In this document: positions 7,267-17,647 of the stretch, in pieces | Layout: each line of letters begins with the position of its first letter | How positions within the stretch are numbered: position 1 is the first letter of the stretch | NCBI RefSeq assembly: GCF_002953255.1 | Contig: NZ_CP026498.1 | Location: 7,739,366-7,803,365 of the forward strand | From: Streptomyces sp. CB01881 | Lineage (GTDB): Bacteria > Actinomycetota > Actinomycetes > Streptomycetales > Streptomycetaceae | Direction of reading: 5' to 3' | Length of the DNA stretch: 64,000 bases | The notes under the pieces: generated by a model | What the model saw: the letters and a program-made list of their open reading frames with translations, nothing else | The model's database searches: none | Told to the model about the DNA's origin: nothing | Position numbers and translations under genes: made by a program

Positions 7267-8937
7267 ATGGTGCAGCAGCAGGCGAGCGGGCCGCGTGAGG
7301 TGCGTGCGGCGCGAGGTACGGCGCTGACGACGCAGGGGTGGCAGCAGGAGGCGGCCCTGCGGATGCTGATGAACAACCTCGACCCCGAGGTGGCCGAGCA
7401 CCCGTCGAAGCTGGTCGTCTACGGCGGCACCGGCAAGGCGGCGCGCGACTGGCGTTCCTTCGACGCCATGGTGAAGACGCTGCAGGGGCTGAAGCAGGAC
7501 GAGACCATGCTGGTCCAGTCCGGGCGGCCGGTCGGCGTCATGCAGACGCACGAGTGGGCGCCGCGGGTCCTGATCGCCAACTCCAACCTGGTCGGCGACT
7601 GGGCCAACTGGGAGGAGTTCCGCCGGCTGGAGAGCCTCGGGCTCACCATGTACGGGCAGATGACCGCCGGGTCGTGGATCTACATCGGCACCCAGGGCAT
7701 CCTCCAGGGCACCTACGAGACCTTCGCGGCCGTCGCCAACAAGCGGTTCAACGGCACGCTGGAGGGGACGATCACCCTCACCGCCGGCCTCGGCGGGATG
7801 GGCGGCGCCCAGCCGCTGGCCGTCACCATGAACGGCGGCGTGGCGATCTGCATCGACTGCGACCCGTCCCGGATCTCCCGCCGCATCGAGCACCGCTACC
7901 TGGACGTCGAGGCCAAGAACCTCTCGCACGCGCTGGAGCTGGCCACCGCCGCCCGCGACAAGAAGCAGCCGCTCTCCATCGGCCTGCTGGGCAACGCCGC
8001 CGAGCTGTTCCCGCAGCTGCTCGCGATGGACGCGCCGATCGACATCGTCACCGACCAGACCAGCGCCCACGACCCGCTGAGCTACCTGCCGCTCGGCGTC
8101 GCCTTCGACGACATGGCGACGTACGCGGCCGAGAAGCCCGCCGAGTTCACCCAGCGCTCCCGTGAGTCGATGGCCAAGCACGTCGAGGCGATGGTCGGCT
8201 TCCAGGACCGCGGCGCCGAGGTGTTCGACTACGGCAACTCGATCCGCGGCGAGGCCCAGCTGGCCGGTTACGACCGCGCCTTCGCCTTCCCCGGCTTCGT
8301 CCCCGCGTACATCCGCCCGCTGTTCTGCGAGGGCAAGGGCCCGTTCCGCTGGGCCGCCCTGTCCGGCGACCCCCAGGACATCCACAAGACCGACAAGGCC
8401 GTGCTCGACCTCTTCCCGGAGAACGAGTCGCTGCACCGCTGGATCAAGATGGCCCAGGAGAAGGTGCACTTCCAGGGCCTTCCGGCGCGCATCTGCTGGC
8501 TCGGCTACGGCGAGCGCGACAAGGCCGGCGAGCGCTTCAACGACATGGTCGCCTCCGGCGAGCTGTCCGCGCCGATCGTGATCGGCCGCGACCACCTGGA
8601 CTGCGGCTCGGTCGCCTCCCCGTACCGGGAGACCGAGGCGATGCTGGACGGCTCCGACGCGATCGCCGACTGGCCGCTGCTCAACGCCATGGTCAACGTC
8701 GCCTCCGGCGCGTCCTGGGTCTCCATCCACCACGGCGGCGGCGTCGGCATCGGCCGCTCGATCCACGCGGGCCAGGTCACGGTGGCCGACGGCACCCCGC
8801 TGGCCGGCGAGAAGATCCGCCGGGTGCTCACCAACGACCCGGGCATGGGCGTCATCCGGCACGTCGACGCCGGCTACGACCGGGCCGACGAGGTCGCCGC
8901 CGAGCGCGGCGTGCGCATCCCGATGGGTGAGCTGTGA
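7267..8937 (+). CDS. hutU: Urocanate hydratase (urocanase)
   Basis: Second step of histidine catabolism: urocanate plus water to 4-imidazolone-5-propanoate using tightly bound NAD+. 556 residues is the standard length. Family blocks seen: KLVVYGGTGKAARDW, GLGGMGGAQPLA (NAD-binding) and FQGLPARICWLGYGER with the conserved Cys410. The C-terminal VSIHHGGGVGIGRS block is present. The ribosome site AGGGAGG (7253-7259) supports ATG 7267. It overlaps the next gene by 4 bases, so it heads an operon with the M20 enzyme and hutF. Confidence 0.97.
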   Translation: MVQQQASGPREVRAARGTALTTQGWQQEAALRMLMNNLDPEVAEHPSKLVVYGGTGKAARDWRSFDAMVKTLQGLKQDETMLVQSGRPVGVMQTHEWAPRVLIANSNLVGDWANWEEFRRLESLGLTMYGQMTAGSWIYIGTQGILQGTYETFAAVANKRFNGTLEGTITLTAGLGGMGGAQPLAVTMNGGVAICIDCDPSRISRRIEHRYLDVEAKNLSHALELATAARDKKQPLSIGLLGNAAELFPQLLAMDAPIDIVTDQTSAHDPLSYLPLGVAFDDMATYAAEKPAEFTQRSRESMAKHVEAMVGFQDRGAEVFDYGNSIRGEAQLAGYDRAFAFPGFVPAYIRPLFCEGKGPFRWAALSGDPQDIHKTDKAVLDLFPENESLHRWIKMAQEKVHFQGLPARICWLGYGERDKAGERFNDMVASGELSAPIVIGRDHLDCGSVASPYRETEAMLDGSDAIADWPLLNAMVNVASGASWVSIHHGGGVGIGRSIHAGQVTVADGTPLAGEKIRRVLTNDPGMGVIRHVDAGYDRADEVAAERGVRIPMGEL

Positions 8938-10151
8938 GCTTCGAAGAGATGTGGGCGGAGCTGCTCCCCGTGGGCCGCTCCGCCGCCTCCGGCGGCTACC
9001 GCCGCTTCGCCTGGAACTCCGCGGACGCCGAGTGCCGGGCCTGGTTCGAGGAGCAGGCCCGCAAGCGCGGCCTGACCTACGAGCTGGACCGCAACGGCAA
9101 CCAGTGGGCCTGGCTCGGCGACCCGGCCGCCGGCGGCGCGGTCGTCACCGGCTCCCACCTGGACTCCGTCCCGGACGGCGGTGCCTACGACGGCCCGCTC
9201 GGCGTGGTCTCCTCCTTCGCCGCGCTCGACGAACTGCGCAGCAGGAACGCCGAGCTCACCCGGCCGCTGGCGATCGTCAACTTCGGCGACGAGGAGGGTG
9301 CCCGGTTCGGCGTGGCCTGCATCGGCTCCCGCCTCACCGCCGGCGTGCTCGGCAGGGAGGCCGCGTACGAGCTGCGCGACGCCGACGGCGTCCGGCTGCC
9401 CGACGCGATGGAGAAGGCCGGCTACGACCCGGCCGCGATCGGCGCGGACGGCGACCGGCTGGCCCGGATCGGCGCCTTCGTCGAACTCCACGTCGAGCAG
9501 GGCCGCTACCTGGCCGAGGACCAGCCGGTCGGCGTGGCCAGCGCGATCTGGCCGCACGGCCGCTGGCGGTTCGACTTCCACGGCGAGGCCAACCACGCCG
9601 GCACCACCCGGATCGAGGACCGCCGCGACCCGATGCTCACCTACGCCAACACCGTGCTCTCCGCGCGGAAGAAGGCGAAGCTGGCGGGCGCCCTGGCCAC
9701 CTTCGGCAAGGTCGCCGTCGAGCCCAACGGCACCAACGCGATCGCCTCGCTGGTCCGCGGCTGGCTGGACTCCCGGGCCGCCGACGAGGAGACGCTCACC
9801 GGGCTGGTCGAGGAGATCGAGCGGGCCGCGTACGAGCGCGGCGAGCGCGACGGCGTCCGGGTGCAGCTGACCCGCGAGTCCTACACCCCGGTGGTGGACT
9901 TCGACGGGCCGCTGCGCGACCGGCTCGCCCGGCGGCTCAACAGGACCGGGACCCCCGGCGGCGTGCCGGTGCTGCCCACCGGCGCAGGACACGACGCCGG
10001 AATCCTGGCATCGGCGGTCCCGACCGCCATGCTGTTCGTACGTAACCCGAGCGGTGTCTCGCACTCCCCGGCCGAACACGCCGAGACGGCCGACTGCCTG
10101 GCCGGCGTCGCCGCTCTCGCCGACGTACTGGAGGACCTGGCGTGTCAGTGA
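8934..10151 (+). CDS. M20-family amidohydrolase (allantoate amidohydrolase-like), candidate N-formylglutamate deformylase
   Basis: 405 residues, GTG start inside the hutU stop codon (4-base overlap). M20 dinuclear metal site: TGSHLDSVPDGGAYDG (His75, Asp86), NFGDEEGARFG (Glu pair) and HVEQGRYLAED, and later GAGHDAG and GVSHSPAEHA. The protein resembles allantoate amidohydrolase and N-carbamoyl-amino-acid hydrolases. Position matters: it lies between hutU and hutF, and no HutG-type deformylase is seen. I infer that it removes formate from N-formyl-L-glutamate made by HutF. The family could also act on an ureido acid. Fold confidence is high, substrate confidence is moderate. Confidence 0.88.
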   Translation: MSFEEMWAELLPVGRSAASGGYRRFAWNSADAECRAWFEEQARKRGLTYELDRNGNQWAWLGDPAAGGAVVTGSHLDSVPDGGAYDGPLGVVSSFAALDELRSRNAELTRPLAIVNFGDEEGARFGVACIGSRLTAGVLGREAAYELRDADGVRLPDAMEKAGYDPAAIGADGDRLARIGAFVELHVEQGRYLAEDQPVGVASAIWPHGRWRFDFHGEANHAGTTRIEDRRDPMLTYANTVLSARKKAKLAGALATFGKVAVEPNGTNAIASLVRGWLDSRAADEETLTGLVEEIERAAYERGERDGVRVQLTRESYTPVVDFDGPLRDRLARRLNRTGTPGGVPVLPTGAGHDAGILASAVPTAMLFVRNPSGVSHSPAEHAETADCLAGVAALADVLEDLACQ

Positions 10152-11491
10152 CCTACTGGGCGCAGTACGCCTGGCTGCCGCACGTCAACGGGCCGGTGGT
10201 CGAGCAGGACGTGCTGATCGCCACCGGCGCCGGCGGCCGGATCACCGGGGTGACGCCGGACAGCGGGCCCTGCCCGCCCGGCGCCGTCCGGCTGGAGGGG
10301 CTGCTGCTGCCCGGCCAGGCCAACGCCCACTCGCACGCCTTCCACCGGGCGCTGCGCGGCAACGTCCAGGTCGGCTCCGGCACCTTCTGGACGTGGCGCG
10401 ACACCATGTACCGGTTCGCCACCGCGCTCGACCCGGACAGCTACCTGGAGCTCGCCACCGCCGTCTACGCCGAGATGGCGCTGGCCGGGATCACCGCGGT
10501 CGGGGAGTTCCACTACCTGCACCACGCCCCCGGCGGCGTCCGCTACGACGACCCGAACGCGATGGGCGAGGCGCTGATCGAGGCCGCGTCCCGGGCCGGC
10601 ATCCGGATCACCCTGCTGGATACCTGCTACCTGTCCTCCGGCTTCGGCGCCGAGCCGACCAAGCCGCAGCTGCGGTTCAGCGACGGCGATGCCGACGCCT
10701 GGGCCGAGCGCGCCGACGCGCTGAAGCCGCGCGAGCACGCCCGGATCGGCGCCGCGATCCACTCGGTGCGGGCGGTACCGGCCGAGCAGCTCGGCACCGT
10801 CGCGCACTGGTCGGCGATGCGCAAGGCCCCGTTGCACGTCCACCTCTCCGAGCAGACCGCCGAGAACGACGCCTGCCTCAACGCGCACGGCGTCACCCCG
10901 ACCCGGCTGCTCGCCGACCACGGCGCCCTCGGGCCGCGTACTTCCGCCGTGCACGCCACCCACCTCACCGAGGAGGACGTCAAGCTCCTCACCGACTCCT
11001 CGACCGTCATCTGCATGTGCCCCACCACCGAGCGGGACCTCGCGGACGGCATCGGCCCGGCCCGCCAGCTGGCCTCGGCCGGCTGCCCGGTCACCCTCGG
11101 CAGCGACAGCCACGCCGTCATCGACCCGTTCGAGGAGGCCCGGGCACTGGAGCTGGACGAGCGGCTGCGCACCCGCACCCGGGGGCACTGGACGGCGAAC
11201 GCGCTGCTGCGGGCCGGCACGGAGGACGGGCACGCCTCGCTCGGCTGGCCGGAGGCCGGGCGGGTCGAGGCCGGCTCGCTGGCCGACTTCACCGTGATCG
11301 CGCTGGACTCGGTGCGCACCGCGGGGCCGCCGCCCCGGCTCGGCGCCGAGATCGCGGTGTTCGCCGCCTCGGCCGCCGACGTGCGGCACGTGGTGGTCGG
11401 TGGCCGGCACGTGGTCAGGGACGGGGTGCACCAGCTGGTGCCGGACGTCCCGGGGGCCCTGCACTCGGCGATCGCCGCGCTGAGCTGCTGA
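10142..11491 (+). CDS. hutF: Formimidoylglutamate deiminase
   Basis: Amidohydrolase that converts N-formimidoyl-L-glutamate to N-formyl-L-glutamate and ammonia, the five-step branch of the hut pathway. 449 residues. Zinc ligands seen: QANAHSHAFHRALRG (His63, His65), LHVHLSEQTAEND, a His in SAVHATHLTEED and the Asp of TLGSDSHAVIDPFEEAR. It overlaps the M20 gene by 10 bases; GTG 10142 is taken, and GTG 10148 is an alternative. A strong hairpin follows before hutI. Confidence 0.94.
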   Translation: MSVTYWAQYAWLPHVNGPVVEQDVLIATGAGGRITGVTPDSGPCPPGAVRLEGLLLPGQANAHSHAFHRALRGNVQVGSGTFWTWRDTMYRFATALDPDSYLELATAVYAEMALAGITAVGEFHYLHHAPGGVRYDDPNAMGEALIEAASRAGIRITLLDTCYLSSGFGAEPTKPQLRFSDGDADAWAERADALKPREHARIGAAIHSVRAVPAEQLGTVAHWSAMRKAPLHVHLSEQTAENDACLNAHGVTPTRLLADHGALGPRTSAVHATHLTEEDVKLLTDSSTVICMCPTTERDLADGIGPARQLASAGCPVTLGSDSHAVIDPFEEARALELDERLRTRTRGHWTANALLRAGTEDGHASLGWPEAGRVEAGSLADFTVIALDSVRTAGPPPRLGAEIAVFAASAADVRHVVVGGRHVVRDGVHQLVPDVPGALHSAIAALSC

Positions 11492-11512
11492 GCCGTCGAA
11501 CCTCCCTCAACT

Positions 11513-11549
11513 CCGGGGGCGGGCGGGGACCGATCCCGCCCGCCCCCGG
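11513..11549 (+). terminator. Strong hairpin between hutF and hutI
   Basis: A perfect 15-bp stem (11513-11527 with 11535-11549) and a 7-base loop, followed by TCCATTTCGTT. It ends 27 bases before the hutI start, inside what is otherwise a same-strand gene run. It could terminate the hutU operon, attenuate hutI, or protect the 3' end of the upstream message. Confidence 0.7.
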
Positions 11550-11576
11550 GTCCATTTCGTTCGTGAAAGGTCCCAC

Positions 11577-12779
11577 GTGAGCACCCCGAGCAGCCCGAAG
11601 ACCGCCGGTATGCCGAGCACCCTGATCACCGGCATCGGAAGCCTGGTCACCAACGACCCCGCGCACGGTACCGGGCCGCTCGGCCTGCTCACCGACGCGG
11701 CCGTGGTGGTCGACGACGGCACGATCGCCTGGGTCGGCCCGGCCGCCGGGGCACCGGCCGCCGACGAGCGCTTCGACGCGGCGGGCCGGGCGCTGCTGCC
11801 GGGCTTCGTCGACTCGCATGCCCACCTGGTCTTCGCGGGGGACCGCACCGCCGAGTTCAACGCCCGGATGTCCGGCCAGTCGTACAGCGCCGGGGGCATC
11901 CGCACCACGGTGGCCGCCACCCGGGCCGCGAGCGACGCCGAACTCGACGCCAACCTGGCCCGGTTCGTCCGCGAGGCACTGCGGCAGGGCACCACCGCGA
12001 TCGAGTGCAAGTCGGGCTACGGGCTGACCGTCCAGGACGAGGCCCGGGCGCTGCGGATCGCCGCCTCCTACACCCCCGAGACCACCTACCTCGGCGCCCA
12101 CGTCGTCGCCCCGGAGTACGCCGACGACCCGGCCGGCTACGTCGACCTGGTCACCGGGGACATGCTGGACGCCTGTGCGCCGTACGCCCGTTGGGTCGAC
12201 GTGTTCTGCGAGAACGGCGCCTTCGACGGCGACCAGGCGCGGGCCGTCCTGACCGCCGGGATCGAGCGCGGGCTCACCCCCCGGGTGCACGCCAACCAGC
12301 TCTCCTACGGACCGGGCGTGCAGCTCGCCGTCGAGCTGGGGGCGGCCTCCGCCGACCACTGCACCCACCTGACGGACGAGGACGTGGCCGCGCTGGCCGG
12401 TTCGGCGACGGTGGCCACCCTGCTGCCCGGCGCGGAGTTCTCCACCCGCGCCGCCTACCCGGACGCACGCCGGCTGCTCGACGCGGGCGCCGTGGTCGCG
12501 CTCTCGACTGACTGCAACCCCGGCTCCAGCTTCACCAGTTCGATGGCGTTCTGCATCGCGGTCGCGGTGCGGGAGATGGGGATGACGCCGGACGAGGCGG
12601 TCTGGGCCGCCACCGCGGGCGGTGCGCACGCGCTGCGGCGCTCGGACGTCGGGACGGTGTCGGTGGGCGCCCGGGCCGACCTCCAGCTGCTGGACGCGCC
12701 CTCGCACGTCCACCTCGCCTACCGGCCGGGCGTGCCGCTGACGGCGGCGGTCTGGCGGGCGGGCGTGCGGGAGGTCTGA
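11577..12779 (+). CDS. hutI: Imidazolonepropionase
   Basis: Third step of histidine catabolism: hydrolysis of 4-imidazolone-5-propanoate to N-formimidoyl-L-glutamate. 400 residues, amidohydrolase superfamily. Metal-site and family blocks: FVDSHAHLVFAGDRTAEF (His81, His83), SAGGIRTTVAATR, HANQLSYG, DHCTHLTDED and ALSTDCNPGSS. The GTG start at 11577 has AAAGG 8 bases upstream; ATG 11610 is a shorter alternative. It is the last hut gene and ends before a bidirectional terminator. The hairpin upstream may uncouple it from hutU-hutF. Confidence 0.95.
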   Translation: MSTPSSPKTAGMPSTLITGIGSLVTNDPAHGTGPLGLLTDAAVVVDDGTIAWVGPAAGAPAADERFDAAGRALLPGFVDSHAHLVFAGDRTAEFNARMSGQSYSAGGIRTTVAATRAASDAELDANLARFVREALRQGTTAIECKSGYGLTVQDEARALRIAASYTPETTYLGAHVVAPEYADDPAGYVDLVTGDMLDACAPYARWVDVFCENGAFDGDQARAVLTAGIERGLTPRVHANQLSYGPGVQLAVELGAASADHCTHLTDEDVAALAGSATVATLLPGAEFSTRAAYPDARRLLDAGAVVALSTDCNPGSSFTSSMAFCIAVAVREMGMTPDEAVWAATAGGAHALRRSDVGTVSVGARADLQLLDAPSHVHLAYRPGVPLTAAVWRAGVREV

Positions 12780-12786
12780 GCCGCAG

Positions 12787-12814
12787 CCCCCGCGCCCCGG
12801 GCGGGGCGCGGGGG
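12787..12814. terminator. Bidirectional terminator between hutI and the S9 peptidase gene
   Basis: A perfect 12-bp GC stem (CCCCCGCGCCCC at 12787-12798 with 12803-12814) and a 4-base loop, placed between two convergent genes. Confidence 0.8.
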
Positions 12815-12822
12815 AGCGCCGG

Positions 12823-14907
12823 TCAGGAGAGGCCCAGGGAACGCCTCAGGAACTCCAGCTGGTGGTGGTGGAGGTTCTCCGCCACCACCTCGTCGGCGGG
12901 AGTGTGGGTGGTGCCGCTGAGCGGCAGGAGCTCGTGCGGACGGCCGGCGGCGAGCAGGGCGCCGGAGAGCCGCAGGGCGTGCACGGGGAACACGTTGTCG
13001 TCGGCGAGGCCGTGGACCAGCAGCAGCGGTCGGCGCAGGGCGGGTGCGTCACCGATCAGCGAGCAGGCGTCGTAGCGCCCGGGGTGCTCGTCCGGGTGGC
13101 CGAGGAAACGCTCCTGCCAGTGGGTGTCGTAGAGCCGCTGGTCGGTGGGGGCCGCCCCGGCGACGGCGGCGTGGAAGACGTCCGGGCGCCGCAGGACGGC
13201 GAGCGCGGCGAGGTAGCCGCCGTAGGACCAGCCGCGGATGGCGACCCGGTCGAGGTCGAGCAGCCCGGGCCGCAGGCGGGCGGCCGCGTGCAGGGCCTCG
13301 ACCTGGTCCTCCAGGGCGGGCGTGGCCTTGTCCCCGAAGATCTCCTTCTCCCAGCGGGGGCCGCGCCCCGGGGTGCCGCGGCCGTCGACGGCCAGGACGG
13401 CGAAGCCCTGGTCGGCGAACCACTGCGAGACGAGGTCCCACCAGGCGCCGCCGGTGGTGACCTTCTGCAGCGCGGACCCGCCGTACGGGTCGAGGAGGAC
13501 GGGCAGCGGGCCGTCCCCGGGGCGGTGGCCGGCCGGCAGAAAGAGCGCGGCGCGCAGGTCGCGCGGGCCGAGGCGGAGCGGTTCGGGGTGTGCGGCGAGG
13601 ACGGGCGGCTGCGCGTACGAGGTCACCGGGAGCGTCGGCCGCCCGTCGCGCCGGACGGTGGTCCGGCCGGCAGGGGCTCCGGGCAGCCGGGTGGTGAGGA
13701 CGAGCGTGCCGCCGCGCAGCACGCCGGTGTGGAGGCCGGGTCCGTCGCTCAGTCGCCGGAGGCCGTCGGCGGGGTCGTAGCACCACAGGTGGGTCTCGGT
13801 GGGCTCGTCGGTGGCGGTGAACAGCACCCGCTCGCCGTCGGTCCCGAGCACCGCGCGCAGCTGGAGCCCGTCCGGGGTGACGGGCCTGCCGTCGACGGTG
13901 AGGTGCCGGGTGTCGCCGTGGTCGGCTGAGCCGACCGGTGCGCCGTCCGCGGTGCGGGCCGGCAGGCCGGGGACGAGCTCGACCCAGTGCTCGTCGCGCT
14001 GCTCGGCGAGCAGCCGGGTGGTGCCGTCCGGGCCGATCGCGAGCGTGCGGACGGTGCGCTGGTCGCGGCTCTGCACGGCGGCGTACGGGCCGTGGCCGTC
14101 CCAGCCGGCGGCGGGCAGGTACTCGTACGCCGCCCGGTCCCAGCGGACCTCGGTACGGCTGCCGTCGAGGCCGAGCAGCCAGAGCGAGACGTCCGCGTTG
14201 GCGGTGCCGGCCAGCGGGTAGCGGATGACGCGCGGCCGCTGCTGCGGGTCGGCCGGGTCGGCGAGGTGGAGACGGCTCAGCGGACGGTTGTCGACCCGGG
14301 CGGCGAGCAGCCCGGCACCGTCCGGGGACCACCAGTGGCCGCGGGTGCGGAACATCGACTCGGCGGCGACGTGGTCGGCGACCCCGTACGCCACCTCCTC
14401 CGCCTCGGGTTCGGCGAGCGCGCGGTCGTCGGTGCCGTCCGTCCCGACCACGCGCAGGGCGCCGCCGCCGGCGTAGGCGATCCGGCGGCCGGCCGGGTCG
14501 AGGCGAGGGTCGTACACCTCGGTGCCGGTGGGGACGCGCCGGACGGTGCCGTCGGCGGTGTCGGCGAGCCAGAGTGCGCCGCCGAGGGCGAAGGCGGCGA
14601 GCCGGCCGGCGGCGTCGGTGCTGAAGGAGGTGATGCCGGTGCCCAGCACCCGGGCCCGTTCGCGGCGGATGCGCTCGGCCTCGGGGACTTCGCCGCCGGG
14701 CTCGCCGAGCGCCGCGGGATCGGCGACCAGCCGCTCCCCGCCGGTGGCGGTGTCCAGCGCCCAGAGGCAGCCGACCGGGTCGTCGCCGGCCCGGCTGCGC
14801 AGGAACAGCACGGTGCGGCCGTCGGCGGAGACGGCCGGGTGGGCGGGGGCGCCCAGGGTGAAGCGGCGGGTGCGGGCGAGCTGGCGGGGGAGGGTGTCGG
14901 TCGGCAT
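12823..14907 (-). CDS. S9-family (DPP IV-type) prolyl oligopeptidase
   Basis: 694 residues from ATG 14907 (MPTDTLPRQLAR). An upstream in-frame start at 15045 would add a low-complexity Pro/Gly/Arg tail and is rejected. The N-terminal two thirds form a DPP IV-like beta-propeller. The C-terminal alpha/beta hydrolase holds Ser561 in RGWSYGGYLA, Asp636 or Asp637 in HGLADDN and His668 in SGTTHTP. No signal peptide is seen, so it is probably a cytoplasmic peptidase cleaving X-Pro or similar peptides. The neighbouring POT transporter would supply peptide substrates (inference). Confidence 0.93.
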   Translation of the reverse strand: MPTDTLPRQLARTRRFTLGAPAHPAVSADGRTVLFLRSRAGDDPVGCLWALDTATGGERLVADPAALGEPGGEVPEAERIRRERARVLGTGITSFSTDAAGRLAAFALGGALWLADTADGTVRRVPTGTEVYDPRLDPAGRRIAYAGGGALRVVGTDGTDDRALAEPEAEEVAYGVADHVAAESMFRTRGHWWSPDGAGLLAARVDNRPLSRLHLADPADPQQRPRVIRYPLAGTANADVSLWLLGLDGSRTEVRWDRAAYEYLPAAGWDGHGPYAAVQSRDQRTVRTLAIGPDGTTRLLAEQRDEHWVELVPGLPARTADGAPVGSADHGDTRHLTVDGRPVTPDGLQLRAVLGTDGERVLFTATDEPTETHLWCYDPADGLRRLSDGPGLHTGVLRGGTLVLTTRLPGAPAGRTTVRRDGRPTLPVTSYAQPPVLAAHPEPLRLGPRDLRAALFLPAGHRPGDGPLPVLLDPYGGSALQKVTTGGAWWDLVSQWFADQGFAVLAVDGRGTPGRGPRWEKEIFGDKATPALEDQVEALHAAARLRPGLLDLDRVAIRGWSYGGYLAALAVLRRPDVFHAAVAGAAPTDQRLYDTHWQERFLGHPDEHPGRYDACSLIGDAPALRRPLLLVHGLADDNVFPVHALRLSGALLAAGRPHELLPLSGTTHTPADEVVAENLHHHQLEFLRRSLGLS

Positions 14908-15013
14908 CCGGACACCGTAGGCAGAAAGGGGCCGGGCGCGCCCGGGAAACGGGCCTTCCCGGCCGGGCGGGCCCGGTGCGGGTGCCGCGGTGCGGGCGCG
15001 CCCGGAAACACGG

Positions 15014-15054
15014 CCGGGGCCGGTGCGGATCTCAGGAATCCGCACCGGCCCCGG
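15014..15054 (-). terminator. Terminator of the POT transporter gene
   Basis: A perfect 17-bp stem (15014-15030 with 15038-15054) around a 7-base loop, 24 bases after the transporter stop. Confidence 0.8.
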
Positions 15055-15078
15055 AGCCAGTGCCAGGTCGGCTGGGCG

Positions 15079-16587
<1,509 letters not shown>

Positions 16588-16916
16588 GTGTAGGGGTTCC
16601 TTGCCTGACGGCGTCCGCCAAGGGGGGTGGCGGCGGACGTGGACGGAACCACTCTACGTGGCGATATTTGGCGTCATCAGCTGACAAAAGACACCAATTA
16701 GGTATGGCGATGGTAAAGCCCGCGACAGATCCGCCTGGCTAATCCATGGTAGGGGCGACTTAAATCCTTCGGTTTCAAGATCGAAGCGTAGAATCTTCGC
16801 CGAACAGGCGGTCGGGGCATGGTCGTTGAGCGGTGATCGCCGTCCGTATAACGATCACGCTCTGTGAACTAGCTCACAGCGCCAAAGGGGTTACCCCGGC
16901 CGACTACCATCACCAC
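16588..16916. promoter_or_regulatory. 329-bp divergent regulatory region between the POT transporter and two-component genes
   Basis: This stretch is clearly less GC-rich than its neighbours. On the plus strand it holds GTGATCG (16833-16839) and CGATCAC (16852-16858), a 7-base inverted repeat with a TATAAC box in its spacer, and a CRP-like palindrome (16862-16879). TACCAT (16905-16910) follows, 6 bases before the response-regulator ATG. No gene was seen. Confidence 0.55.
16862..16879. promoter_or_regulatory. CRP-like palindrome
   Basis: CTGTGA-ACTAGC-TCACAG contains the full TGTGA-N6-TCACA consensus of cAMP receptor protein sites. It is centred about 46 bases upstream of the response-regulator start codon. 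Streptomycetes have a Crp protein; binding here is inferred. Confidence 0.5.
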
Positions 16917-17591
16917 ATGACCTGTGTGCTGCTCGCCGAGGACGATCCGGCGATCTCCGAACCGCTCGCCAGGGCCCTGCGACGCGAGGGCTATGAGGTG
17001 CTCGTCCGCGAGGACGGTCCGACCGCACTGGCCGCCGGACTCACCGAGGAGGTCGACCTCGTCGTCCTCGACCTCGGCCTGCCGGAGATGGACGGCCTGG
17101 AGGTCTGCCGCCGCCTGCGTGCCGACGGCAAGAGCTGCCCCGTCCTGGTGCTCACCGCCCGCGCCGACGAGGTGGACACCGTGGTCGGCCTGGACGCCGG
17201 AGCCGACGACTACGTCACCAAGCCCTTCCGCCTCGCCGAGCTGCTGGCCCGGGTCCGCGCCCTGCTCCGGCGCGGCAACGTCGACCAGCTCACCACCGGC
17301 GCGCACGGGGTGAAGATCGACATCGAGTCGCACCGCGCCTGGCTCGGCGAGGAGGAGCTCACCCTCTCCGCCAAGGAGTTCGAGCTGCTGCGGGTGCTGG
17401 TCCGGGACGCCGGCCGGGTGGTCACCCGCGAGGAGATCATGCGCCAGGTCTGGGACACCACCTGGTGGACCTCGACCAAGACGCTGGACATGCACATCTC
17501 GTGGCTGCGCAAGAAGCTCGGCGACGACGCGGCCAACCCCCGCTACATCGCCACCGTGCGCGGGGTCGGCTTCCGCTTCGAGAAGAATTAG
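16917..17591 (+). CDS. OmpR-family two-component response regulator
   Basis: 224 residues. The receiver domain is residues 1-115, with AEDD near the N-terminus, phosphoacceptor Asp52 in VVLDLGLPEMDG, Thr in VLTARA and Lys in YVTKPF. The winged-helix DNA-binding domain is residues 130-224 (SAKEFELLRVLVRDAGRVVTREEI and YIATVRGVGFRFE). ATG 16917 is chosen; it has no ribosome site, and TACCAT 6 bases upstream suggests a leaderless message. The longer frame from 16833 would run through the CRP-like site. It pairs with the sensor kinase 56 bases downstream. Confidence 0.93.
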   Translation: MTCVLLAEDDPAISEPLARALRREGYEVLVREDGPTALAAGLTEEVDLVVLDLGLPEMDGLEVCRRLRADGKSCPVLVLTARADEVDTVVGLDAGADDYVTKPFRLAELLARVRALLRRGNVDQLTTGAHGVKIDIESHRAWLGEEELTLSAKEFELLRVLVRDAGRVVTREEIMRQVWDTTWWTSTKTLDMHISWLRKKLGDDAANPRYIATVRGVGFRFEKN

Positions 17592-17647
17592 CCGCGACAC
17601 GGATCCATCCCCCGCAGGGGGTTCGCAACACCACGGGGAGCGGCAGC

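Noticed and set aside
12823..15045. Longer N-terminus of the S9 peptidase
   Set aside because: The extra 46 residues are encoded by the transporter terminator hairpin and a Pro/Gly/Arg stretch.
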